NCBI RefSeq assembly: GCF_023197165.1
Contig: NZ_JALPRD010000001.1
Span: 434,001-498,000 of the forward strand
Reading direction: 5' to 3'
Origin: Sphingopyxis sp. MSC1_008
GTDB lineage: Bacteria; Pseudomonadota; Alphaproteobacteria; Sphingomonadales; Sphingomonadaceae
Length of the DNA stretch: 64,000 nucleotides
Shown here: piece after piece, positions 53,222-61,481 of the stretch
Layout: every line of letters begins with the position of its first letter
How positions within the stretch are numbered: the first letter of the stretch is position 1
Program-made: the position numbers and the translations under genes
The notes under the pieces: generated by a model
What the model was told of the DNA's origin: nothing
Databases searched by the model: none
Seen by the model: the letters and a program-made list of their open reading frames with translations, nothing else

Positions 53222-54877
53222 TTACATGTTCGGGTAATTGGGGCCTCCGCCGCCTTCGGGGGTGACCCAGTTGATATTCTGGGTCGGATCCTTGATATCG
53301 CACGTCTTGCAATGGACGCAATTCTGCGCGTTGATCACGAATTTCGGATCGCCTTCGGCCTCGCCGACGATCTCATAAACCCCCGCCGGGCAATAACGCT
53401 GCGCTGGCTCGTCATAGAGCGGCAGGTTGTACGCGACTGGGATCGACGGATCTTTGAGCTGCAGATGGACCGGCTGGTCTTCCTCATGGTTGGTGTTCGA
53501 AACAAACACCGACGACAGGCGATCGAAGGTCAGCACGCCGTCGGGTTTCGGATAATCGGGTTTCGGCATGATGTCGGCGCGGTACAGGCTCTCATTGTCC
53601 GGATGATGCTTCATCGTGAAGGGGACTTTGATCTTCAGCGTTTCGAGCCACATCGTGATGCCCGACAGGATCGTCCCCGCCATGTCGCCATATTTCTCGA
53701 CGAGCGGCAACACGTTGCGCACGACGCTGAGTTCCTTCTTGACCCAGCTATCGTTGAAAGCCGCCTGATAGGCGTCGAGCGTATCGCTGCTGCGACCCGC
53801 ATTTACCGCGGCAAACGCCGCTTCGGCGGCCATCATCCCCGACTTCATCGCGGTATGCGTGCCCTTGATGCGCGGGACGTTCAGGAAACCCGCGGTGTCG
53901 CCGATCAACGCGCCGCCCGGAAACGCCAGCTTCGGCACCGACTGCAACCCGCCGTCACTGATCGCGCGCGCACCATAGGAGACGCGCTTGCCGCCCTTCA
54001 GGATCTTCGCGATCTCGGGGTGCGTCTTCCACTTCTGCATTTCCTGGAACGGGGAAATGTGCGGGTTGCGATAGTTGAGCCAGGTCACGAAACCGAGCGC
54101 GACCTGCCCGTTCGCCTGATGATAAAGGAAGCCGCCGCCATTGGCATTCTGATCGAGCGGCCAGCCCTGCGTATGGATGACGCGGCCCGCGGCATGGTTC
54201 TCGGGCGTGATGTCCCACAGTTCCTTGACGCCAAGGCCGTAAACCTGCGGCTCGCAATCGCTGTCGAGCGCGAATTGCGGTTTCAGCATCTTGGTCAGAT
54301 GCCCGCGTACACCCTCGGCAAAGAAGGTATATTTCGCATGGAGTTCGAGGCCGGGGGCGTAATCGCCCTTGTGGCTGCCGTCGCGAGCGACACCCATGTC
54401 GCCGGTTGCGACGCCTTTGACCGACCCATCCTCGTTGTAGAGGATTTCCGCCGCCGGAAAGCCGGGGAAGATTTCGACGCCCAGCCCTTCGGCCTGCTCG
54501 GCGAGCCAGCGGCACAGATTGCCGAGGCTGCCCGTATAAGTTCCCACATTATGCATGAAGGGCGGCGTGATGATGTGCGGCAGGCCGATCTTCTTGGTCT
54601 TGGTCAGCACCCAATGCTGGTTGTCGTTGACCGGCACCTCGGCGAGCGGACAGCCTTGCGTCCGCCATTCGGGAAGCAATTCGTCGAGCCCCTTGGGATC
54701 GATCACCGCGCCCGAAAGAATATGCGCGCCGACCTCGGACCCTTTTTCAAGGATGCAGACCGACAATTCGCTTCCCGCGTCATTTGCCAATTGTTTGAGG
54801 CGGATCGCCGCCGATAGCCCCGCCGGCCCCGCGCCAACGATGACCACGTCATAGGGCATCGATTCCCGTTCGCTCAC
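53222..54877 (-). CDS. Electron transfer flavoprotein-ubiquinone oxidoreductase
   Basis: A 551-residue inner-membrane-associated enzyme passing electrons from ETF to ubiquinone. 'YDVVIVGAGPAGLSAAIRLKQL' binds FAD. The C-terminal ferredoxin-like [4Fe-4S] site has 'CPAGVYE' and 'NCVHCKTCDIKDPTQNINWVTPEGGGGPNYPNM', the standard ending. The GTG at 54877 follows AAAGG; an ATG at 54859 is possible. Its terminal ATG-TAA overlaps the start region of the TPR gene. Confidence 0.95.
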   Translation of the reverse strand: MSERESMPYDVVIVGAGPAGLSAAIRLKQLANDAGSELSVCILEKGSEVGAHILSGAVIDPKGLDELLPEWRTQGCPLAEVPVNDNQHWVLTKTKKIGLPHIITPPFMHNVGTYTGSLGNLCRWLAEQAEGLGVEIFPGFPAAEILYNEDGSVKGVATGDMGVARDGSHKGDYAPGLELHAKYTFFAEGVRGHLTKMLKPQFALDSDCEPQVYGLGVKELWDITPENHAAGRVIHTQGWPLDQNANGGGFLYHQANGQVALGFVTWLNYRNPHISPFQEMQKWKTHPEIAKILKGGKRVSYGARAISDGGLQSVPKLAFPGGALIGDTAGFLNVPRIKGTHTAMKSGMMAAEAAFAAVNAGRSSDTLDAYQAAFNDSWVKKELSVVRNVLPLVEKYGDMAGTILSGITMWLETLKIKVPFTMKHHPDNESLYRADIMPKPDYPKPDGVLTFDRLSSVFVSNTNHEEDQPVHLQLKDPSIPVAYNLPLYDEPAQRYCPAGVYEIVGEAEGDPKFVINAQNCVHCKTCDIKDPTQNINWVTPEGGGGPNYPNM

Positions 54878-54997
54878 CGCAAATACCTTTCTGCCGTCCC
54901 CGCACGGGATCATTCATCGTGTCCCGCGCTCATTCTGTCACGAAATGCGATGCCCGCCAATTGACGGGTCCGTCAACCACCTGTTTGGTGTAAATCG

Positions 54998-55786
54998 ATG
55001 GGTGGGTCATATTCAGCGTTGCTGGCCGAAAGCACTTGCGACTGGTGGTCGCTGGCGGGAGTCGACGCGCTCGTCGGCGAGCAGCCGGCGGGCTGGCTCG
55101 TCACGCCACCCGCAAATGACGCTGCGGCGCCCAAGCCGAAACGGCTAGCAAACGCCGAACCCGAACTTCCCCCGCTTCCCGCTGCGCTCCAGCGGCAGGA
55201 GACGCCCGAAGCCGTCGAAGCGAAGGGGCCGGTCATCTTTCCCGACGACTGGAACGAATTCCAGCACTGGCTTGCAACGGCCGAAGATGTGCCGGGCAGC
55301 CAGTGGGACGCGCGCCGTGTGCTCCCCGCCGGTGAAGCGGGCGCGCCGCTGATGCTGCTCACTGCCTGGCCCGAAATCGACGACCAGCGCGACGGCGCGC
55401 TCTTCGCAGGCGCGGCGGGAAAGCTGCTCGACGCGATGTTGCAGGCGATCGGCATAGCGCGCGGCGATTGCTACATCGCCAGTCTCGCGGTGACGCGTCC
55501 CGCCGGCGGGCGCTGCGACGGCGAAGAGGCCGCCGAACTCGACCGGCTGCTCTGGCACCATCTGAAACTGGCGAAACCGGGCCGGTTGCTGCTGATCGGC
55601 AGCGATATCGTTCGCATGGCCGCCGGCCTGCCGCTGCCCGATGCGCGCGGAAAGTTACTCAATATTAACCAAGATGGCGGCAAGATGGAGGCCGTGGCTG
55701 TAGCGCATCCCGTGATGCTGCTGGCCAGGCCCGCGCAGAAGGCGGCGGCGTGGGATAGCCTGAAACTGTTCAACCGGGGACGTTGA
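54998..55786 (+). CDS. Uracil-DNA glycosylase superfamily-like protein
   Basis: A 262-residue protein whose C-terminal 150 residues resemble the UDG family-4/5 fold ('FAGAAGKLLDAMLQAIGIARGDCYIASLAVTRP', 'LLLIGSDIVRMAAGLPL', 'AVAHPVMLLARPAQKAAAWDSL'). The usual 'GEAPG..ED..G.PFVG' loop is replaced by 'LLTAWPEIDDQRDGALFAG', and the four Fe-S cysteines of family 4 are absent. Catalytic activity is therefore doubtful. The N-terminal 100 residues are Pro/Ala-rich. It precedes the lytic transglycosylase by 3 bp. Confidence 0.75.
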   Translation: MGGSYSALLAESTCDWWSLAGVDALVGEQPAGWLVTPPANDAAAPKPKRLANAEPELPPLPAALQRQETPEAVEAKGPVIFPDDWNEFQHWLATAEDVPGSQWDARRVLPAGEAGAPLMLLTAWPEIDDQRDGALFAGAAGKLLDAMLQAIGIARGDCYIASLAVTRPAGGRCDGEEAAELDRLLWHHLKLAKPGRLLLIGSDIVRMAAGLPLPDARGKLLNINQDGGKMEAVAVAHPVMLLARPAQKAAAWDSLKLFNRGR

Positions 55787-55789
55787 CGG

Positions 55790-57559
55790 ATGCAGAATAT
55801 GACCAAAACCCTCCTTTCATGCGCCGCTCTGGCGATCTCCTTTGCCTCCGCACCGGCGTTCGCCGCCGATGCCGGCAACCGCGACCTCGTGTCGGCGCCG
55901 CAGACGGTGCCCGACATCTTGTCGTCGAAACAGAAACAGCTTTACACGCAGGTGCTTACCGCGATCCGCGGCGAGCGCTGGGCCGAAGCCAAATCTTTGC
56001 TCGACGGCTCCGATAACGGTCCGCTCACCGATTTCCTGCGCGCCGAACTGCTCACCGCCGCGAACAGCCCGCGCGCCGAAGTCGCCGACATCATGCCGAT
56101 CCTGTCGCGATCGCCTTTCCTGCCGCAGGCCGAACAGCTTGGCCGGCTGGCGACGCGACGCGGTGCAACCGACCTTCCGACGCTACCGTCGCAAGCCCGG
56201 CTCGCCTGGTCGGGCAGCGCCCCGCGCCGCCTTGGCGCTGACGCCATCAGCGGCGACCCCGCAGCGGCTGCGCTCGCCCGCTCGATTCCGGATCGGATCA
56301 AGAATGACGATCCCGCGGGCGCCGAAGCGTTGCTCAACGCCGTCGGCGACCAGCTGAGCCCCGAGGCGCGCAACGAATGGCGGCAGAAAGTCGCCTGGTC
56401 CTATTATATCGAGAATGACGACGCCAACGCGCTGCGTTTGGCTAGCGAGTGCAGCAGCGGCCAGGGCGCATGGTCGACGCAGGGCGCATGGGTCAAGGGG
56501 CTCGCCGCGTGGCGTACCCGCGACTATCGCACCGCGCTGACCGCCTTCGACCGCGTCGCGAAGGAAGCGCCCGACAGCGAATTGCGCGCCGCCGCTTATT
56601 ATTGGGCCGCGCGTGCGGCGATCGCCGCGGGCGAGCCCGCATCGGTGCAACCGCGCCTGCGTGCTGCCGCGTCTAACGAGGAAACTTTCTATGGCCTGCT
56701 CGCCGCCGAAACGCTTGGCGTCGAGCCGAAGAGCCAGCGCGAGAATGTCCGTGCCGACCGCAGCGCCTGGCGCGCACTCGAAGGGCTGCCCAATGTCCGC
56801 GCCGCGATGGCGTTCGCCGAGATCGGCGAGGACAAATATGCCGGTACGCTGCTCCGCCATCAGGCGCTGATCGGCGACGCGCGGCAGCATGAACAATTGC
56901 TCGCGATGGCGGGCGCGCTCAGCCTGCCCGAGACGCAGCTCTATCTTGCGCACAACACGCCGCAGGGCCGCAAGCTCGCGGCGCAGACGCGCTATCCGCA
57001 GCCGAAATGGGAGCCGAACGGTGGCTGGCGCGTCGATCCCGCGCTGGTCTTTGCCCACACGCTCCAGGAATCACGCTTCCAACGCGGCGTCGTGAGCCCG
57101 GCGGGCGCTACCGGGCTGATGCAGGTGCGCCCCGGCACTGCGCGCGACATCGTGCGTTGGGAAGGCGCGGTCGCTGCGCTCGGCGACCTCAAGACGCCCG
57201 CGGTGAACATGGATCTCGGCCAGCGTTATCTGCAATATCTTAGCCGCGATCCTGCGACGGGCGGCCAACTGCCCAAGGTCATCGCCGCCTATAATGCCGG
57301 CCCCGCTCCCGTCGCGCGCTGGCAGACCGAAATCCGCGATAATGGAGACCCGCTGCTCTATATGGAATCGATCCCCTATTGGGAGACGCGCGGCTATGTC
57401 GGAATCGTGCTCCGCAATTACTGGATGTACGAAGCGCAGCAGGGCAAGCCGTCGGTCAGCCGCGCCGCGCTCGCGCAGGGCAAATGGCCGCGCTTCCCCG
57501 ACGGCAAGGACCGCATCCGCCTGACCTACGCCGGCGGCGGCCTCGCGAATGCCGATTGA
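55790..57559 (+). CDS. Soluble lytic murein transglycosylase
   Basis: A 589-residue periplasmic enzyme with a Sec signal ending 'APAFAAD'. A long helical superhelix (about 40-400) precedes the C-terminal SLT domain with catalytic Glu427 in '[10 protein letters not shown]', then '[16 protein letters not shown]', '[12 protein letters not shown]' and '[15 protein letters not shown]'. It cleaves glycan strands to 1,6-anhydro-muropeptides. A second ATG at 55799 is possible. It overlaps the moaB-like gene by 11 bases. Confidence 0.93.
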   Translation: MQNMTKTLLSCAALAISFASAPAFAADAGNRDLVSAPQTVPDILSSKQKQLYTQVLTAIRGERWAEAKSLLDGSDNGPLTDFLRAELLTAANSPRAEVADIMPILSRSPFLPQAEQLGRLATRRGATDLPTLPSQARLAWSGSAPRRLGADAISGDPAAAALARSIPDRIKNDDPAGAEALLNAVGDQLSPEARNEWRQKVAWSYYIENDDANALRLASECSSGQGAWSTQGAWVKGLAAWRTRDYRTALTAFDRVAKEAPDSELRAAAYYWAARAAIAAGEPASVQPRLRAAASNEETFYGLLAAETLGVEPKSQRENVRADRSAWRALEGLPNVRAAMAFAEIGEDKYAGTLLRHQALIGDARQHEQLLAMAGALSLPETQLYLAHNTPQGRKLAAQTRYPQPKWEPNGGWRVDPALVFAHTLQESRFQRGVVSPAGATGLMQVRPGTARDIVRWEGAVAALGDLKTPAVNMDLGQRYLQYLSRDPATGGQLPKVIAAYNAGPAPVARWQTEIRDNGDPLLYMESIPYWETRGYVGIVLRNYWMYEAQQGKPSVSRAALAQGKWPRFPDGKDRIRLTYAGGGLANAD

Positions 57560-58073
57560 CGAGAGCCTCGTCTTCAAACCCGTCCGCATCGCGCTGCTGA
57601 CGATCTCGGACAGCCGCAGCGCCGCCGACGACCGGTCGGGCGACAAGCTCGAGTTATTGCTGACCGACGCGGGCCATATCCTCGCCGCGCGCGCAATCAT
57701 CAAGGACGAGACCGACCTGATCGTCTCGCGCCTTCACAACTGGATCGACGACCCCGAGGTCGATGTCGTGATCACCACCGGCGGCACGGGCCTCACGGGC
57801 CGCGATGTGACGCCCGAGGCGCTGCACCGGCTCGACGGCAAGGACATCCCCGGCTTTGGCGAGCTGTTCCGCTGGCTCAGCTATCAGACGATCGGCACGT
57901 CGACGATCCAGTCGCGCGCCTGCGCCGTCGTCGCGCGCGGCACCTATATCTTCGCGCTGCCGGGTTCGACCGGCGCGGTAACCGACGCATGGGAAGGCAT
58001 TTTGTCGACCCAGCTCGACAGCCGCCACAAGCCCTGCAATTTTGTCGAACTGATGCCGCGACTTACCGAATGA
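57549..58073 (+). CDS. moaB: MoaB/Mog-like molybdopterin biosynthesis protein
   Basis: A 174-residue protein of the MoCF fold. '[23 protein letters not shown]', '[20 protein letters not shown]' and '[18 protein letters not shown]' are the conserved molybdopterin-binding blocks. It would adenylylate or bind molybdopterin during molybdenum cofactor synthesis. Its start lies inside the 3' end of the transglycosylase gene. No other mo genes are nearby. Confidence 0.92.
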   Translation: MPIDESLVFKPVRIALLTISDSRSAADDRSGDKLELLLTDAGHILAARAIIKDETDLIVSRLHNWIDDPEVDVVITTGGTGLTGRDVTPEALHRLDGKDIPGFGELFRWLSYQTIGTSTIQSRACAVVARGTYIFALPGSTGAVTDAWEGILSTQLDSRHKPCNFVELMPRLTE

Positions 58074-58087
58074 TCCGCCACTAAGTT

Positions 58088-58174
58088 CGTCATCCCCGCG
58101 AAAGCGGGGACCCAGAGCGGCGCAGCGCATGTCCGGTAGGGCAGAACTGGGTTCCCGCTTTCGCGAGAATGACG
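58088..58174. repeat. REPIN-like inverted repeat, imperfect
   Basis: The left arm 58088-58115 (CGTCATCCCCGCGAAAGCGG onward) and right arm 58147-58174 are inverted with a few mismatches around a 31-base centre. It has the same core as the other four cassettes and lies between moaB and the radical SAM gene. Confidence 0.82.
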
Positions 58175-58222
58175 AGCATAAATGTTCTTTCTTTGTTCTT
58201 CTCTGCGCGATATTCTTCGCCG

Positions 58223-59311
58223 ATGGAATCGCCCAAACCCTTCCCCCCGATCATGGGTCGCGGCGCACCGACCAATTTGCGCCCGACGCGCACCGGGTCG
58301 GCCGAGCGCGTCCTCGACGGCGACTGGCTCGACGCGGCGGAGGATATCGACGGCGAAGCGCCGCGATTGCGCACGACGGTCACGGTCGAGCACCCGAAAA
58401 CGATCATTTCGCGTAACAAATCGCCCGACATCAGCTTCGACCGCTCGATCAATCCCTATCGCGGCTGCGAGCATGGCTGCATCTATTGCTTTGCGCGCCC
58501 GACGCACGCGTTCCACGACCTGTCCCCCGGGCTCGATTTCGAAAGCAAGCTCTTCGCCAAACCCGACGCGGCCAAGCTGCTCCGCGCCGAACTTGCGAAG
58601 CGCGGCTATACGGCGGCACCGCTCGCGATCGGCACGAACACCGACGGCTATCAGCCGATCGAGCGCGAATGGGGCATTACGCGTTCGGTTGTCGAAGTCC
58701 TTGCCGAAACGCGCCACCCGCTGATCATCACGACCAAGTCCGACCGAGTCCTGCGCGATATCGATCTGCTCGCCGACATGGCGCGCGACAATTTGGTCGG
58801 TGTTGCGGTGTCGGTGACGACGCTCGACCCTGCCATCGCGCGCACGCTCGAGCCGCGCGCGCCGCACCCGTGCCGCCGGCTCGCCGCGATCCGCAAGCTG
58901 ATCGACGCGGGCGTGCCGACGCAGGTTAATATCTCGCCGATCATCCCCGCGATCACCGATCACGAGATCGAGGCGATCATGGCCGCCGCTGCGGACGCGG
59001 GCGCGATCCGCGCCTCCTACATCTTGATGCGCCTGCCCCTCGAGGTCGCGCCCTTGTTCCGCGCCTGGCTCGCGGCGCATTACCCCGATCGCGCCGACAA
59101 GGTGATGCATATGGTTCAGGACATCCGCGGCGGCCGCGACAATGATCCTGATTTCTTCACGCGCATGCGGGGGCACGGCGTCTGGGCGCAACTGATCCGC
59201 ACCCGCGTCAAACGCGCCGCACGCGAGCATGGCATGGACAAAAGCTTTCCGCCGATCCGCAGCGACCTGTTCAGGCCGCCCGAGCGGGATGGGCAGATGG
59301 AGCTGTTTTAG
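58223..59311 (+). CDS. Radical SAM protein, PA0069/SplB-like family
   Basis: A 362-residue radical SAM protein. The cluster motif is Cys82, Cys86 and Cys89 in 'RGCEHGCIYCFARP'. 'GTNTDGYQPIEREWGITRSVVEVL', 'SVTTLDPAIARTLEPRAPHPCRRL' and 'PIIPAITDHEIEAIM' match the PA0069-type proteins related to spore photoproduct lyase. Their substrate is unknown. The start at 58223 is uncertain; an ATG at 58253 is also plausible. It overlaps the convergent ligase gene by four bases. Confidence 0.88.
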   Translation: MESPKPFPPIMGRGAPTNLRPTRTGSAERVLDGDWLDAAEDIDGEAPRLRTTVTVEHPKTIISRNKSPDISFDRSINPYRGCEHGCIYCFARPTHAFHDLSPGLDFESKLFAKPDAAKLLRAELAKRGYTAAPLAIGTNTDGYQPIEREWGITRSVVEVLAETRHPLIITTKSDRVLRDIDLLADMARDNLVGVAVSVTTLDPAIARTLEPRAPHPCRRLAAIRKLIDAGVPTQVNISPIIPAITDHEIEAIMAAAADAGAIRASYILMRLPLEVAPLFRAWLAAHYPDRADKVMHMVQDIRGGRDNDPDFFTRMRGHGVWAQLIRTRVKRAAREHGMDKSFPPIRSDLFRPPERDGQMELF

Positions 59312-60915
59312 GCGGCCGCCAGCGACTTCAGCTTGTAATCCTTATAATCGTCGCGGATCTGGCGTTTCAAAATCTTGCCCGTCGCGGTGTGCGGCAGTTC
59401 GTCGACAAAGACGATTTCGTCGGGCAGCCACCATTTGGCGACCTTGTCTTTCAAATAGTCGACGATTGCCGCCTCGCTCGCCTCGGCCCCGGGCTTCCTG
59501 ACGATCAACAAGATCGGCCGCTCGTCCCATTTCGGGTGATAGACGCCGACCGCAGCCGCCTCCTGTACCCCGGGCGCGCCGACCGCGGCGTTTTCGAGCT
59601 CGATCGAGCTGATCCACTCGCCGCCCGACTTGATCACATCCTTCGCGCGGTCGGTGATCTGCATGACGCCGTCGGGATGCAGCACCGCGACGTCGCCGGT
59701 GTCGAACCAGCCCTCCGCATCGGCGGCATCGGTATCGGCCTTGAAATAACGCTGGATGATCCACGGTCCGCGGCATTGCAGCCGCCCGCTGGTCACTCCG
59801 TCGCGCGGTAATTCCTTGTCCTCGTCGTCGACGATGCGCAGCTCGACCCCGAACGGCGGACAGCCCTGACGGCACACGATGTCGACCTGTTCGTCGAAGC
59901 TCAGCTCGTCCCAGTTCCACGGGCGCTTGCCCATCGTCCCGATCGGGCTGGTTTCGGTCATCCCCCATGCGTGACCGACCGCGATCCCCGCCCGCATGAA
60001 CCGTTCGATCATCGCGCGCGGTGCCGCCGATCCGCCGATAATCACGCGTTCGAGCTTCCCGTAACCGATGCCCGTCGCATCCATGTGCGCGAACATCGCG
60101 ATCCACACCGTCGGCACGCCGGCGCTGTGCGTCACGCCCTCGTCGTGCATCAGGTCGCATAGGACCTGCGCATCGTTGGTCGCCGAGAACACCAGCTTGG
60201 CCCCGACCGTCGCGGCGGCGAAGGGCACGCCCCAGCTGTTGGCATGGAACATCGGCACGATCGGCAGGATCACGCTGCGGTTCGACAGGCCGAAGACGTC
60301 GGGCTGGATTTCGGTGATCGCATGGATGACGTTCGAGCGATGTTCGTAGAGCACGCCCTTGGGATTGCCGGTGGTCCCGCTGGTATAACAAAGCCCGACC
60401 GGATCGCGCTCGTCGAGCTCGACCCATTCGAAACTGCCATCCTCGGCATCGATCAGGTCGCGGTACGACAGATAGCCTTCGCGCGCCGGCGCATCGAACA
60501 GGATGAAATGCTCGACCGTCGGCAATTGCGGGCGCAGCCGCTCGACGATCGGCAGGAACATCGCATCGAACAGCAGCACGCGGTCGTCGGCATGGTTGAC
60601 GATATAGATCAGCTGCTCGTCGAACAGCCGCGGATTGACCGTGTGGAGGACCCCGCCGATCCCCGCACTGCCGTACCAGCTGACGAGATGATGGCCATGG
60701 TTCATCGCCAGTGTCGCGATGCGGTCGCCCTTGTTCATCCCTAGCTTGACCATCGCCGCGGCGAAGCGGCGCGCGTCATGCCCGACCTCGCCCCACGTCG
60801 TGCGGGTCTGGCTGCCGTCGGCCCAGCGCGAGACGATCTCGCGTCCGCCATGCTCGCGCGCGGCATGGTCGATCAGGCTGGTGACCAGCAGCGGCTGGCT
60901 CTGCATTCCGGACAT
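59308..60915 (-). CDS. Fatty-acyl/acyl-CoA ligase (AMP-binding)
   Basis: A 535-residue ANL-superfamily enzyme. '[18 protein letters not shown]' is the P-loop, 'GMTETSPIG' the A5 motif, '[35 protein letters not shown]' the hinge region, and the lysine in '[15 protein letters not shown]' is catalytic. It activates medium- or long-chain acids to CoA thioesters. The ATG at 60915 follows AGAGGA; a longer N-terminal extension to 61065 is Arg-rich noise. Confidence 0.92.
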   Translation of the reverse strand: MSGMQSQPLLVTSLIDHAAREHGGREIVSRWADGSQTRTTWGEVGHDARRFAAAMVKLGMNKGDRIATLAMNHGHHLVSWYGSAGIGGVLHTVNPRLFDEQLIYIVNHADDRVLLFDAMFLPIVERLRPQLPTVEHFILFDAPAREGYLSYRDLIDAEDGSFEWVELDERDPVGLCYTSGTTGNPKGVLYEHRSNVIHAITEIQPDVFGLSNRSVILPIVPMFHANSWGVPFAAATVGAKLVFSATNDAQVLCDLMHDEGVTHSAGVPTVWIAMFAHMDATGIGYGKLERVIIGGSAAPRAMIERFMRAGIAVGHAWGMTETSPIGTMGKRPWNWDELSFDEQVDIVCRQGCPPFGVELRIVDDEDKELPRDGVTSGRLQCRGPWIIQRYFKADTDAADAEGWFDTGDVAVLHPDGVMQITDRAKDVIKSGGEWISSIELENAAVGAPGVQEAAAVGVYHPKWDERPILLIVRKPGAEASEAAIVDYLKDKVAKWWLPDEIVFVDELPHTATGKILKRQIRDDYKDYKLKSLAAA

Positions 60916-61013
60916 CAGGCATTCCTCTCTTTTCTTTGTCCTAGGGATAAGGCGAGGAATGCGGTTTACGCAAGCGTCAACGGATCGGCCGTCGCGAAAA
61001 CCGCGACGCGCGA

Positions 61014-61421
61014 TCAGCCGGGAAGTCCGCCGATCTTTGGAACCGTCTCCAGATCGGCGTCCCATCCGGCGCGGCTGTCACAACATATATGCGCGGTCGG
61101 CCGGATATCGATCGCGCTGTCGATGCTTCCGGCGGGGACGACGAGCATCGCGCCCTGCATCACTTCGCGCGGCAGCCCCGACCCGCATTCGGAGCAAAAA
61201 TCTCTTTGATGACGGGTCGCGGGAAGGCGATAGGATTTCACCTTGTCCTGCCCCGACAACCAGTTGAGCTTCGCCGTTGCCGAGAACAGATTCGCGCCAT
61301 GCGCCGACCCGCTGCCCTTGCGGCATCGCGAACAATGGCAAAGATAGAAGGCGTCGAATTCGCCGACGATCTCGAAGCTGGCACCCCCGCAAAGACACGC
61401 ACCGGTAATCGTTCGGGTCAT
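61014..61421 (-). CDS. GFA-family (glutathione-dependent formaldehyde-activating-like) zinc protein
   Basis: A 135-residue protein with the zinc cysteine sets 'ACLCGGASFE', 'CHCSRCRKGSG' and 'CSECGSGLP' that define the GFA/CENP-V fold. Members bind glutathione adducts, but substrates are mostly unknown. An AAGGAGG box sits just upstream of the ATG at 61421; the ATG at 61442 lies before that box and is rejected. Confidence 0.9.
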   Translation of the reverse strand: MTRTITGACLCGGASFEIVGEFDAFYLCHCSRCRKGSGSAHGANLFSATAKLNWLSGQDKVKSYRLPATRHQRDFCSECGSGLPREVMQGAMLVVPAGSIDSAIDIRPTAHICCDSRAGWDADLETVPKIGGLPG

Positions 61422-61481
61422 TCCGCCCCCCTCCTTTTTCATGCTGGACGGTTGCCGAAGGAGTCCGGCGACCGTGGATCG

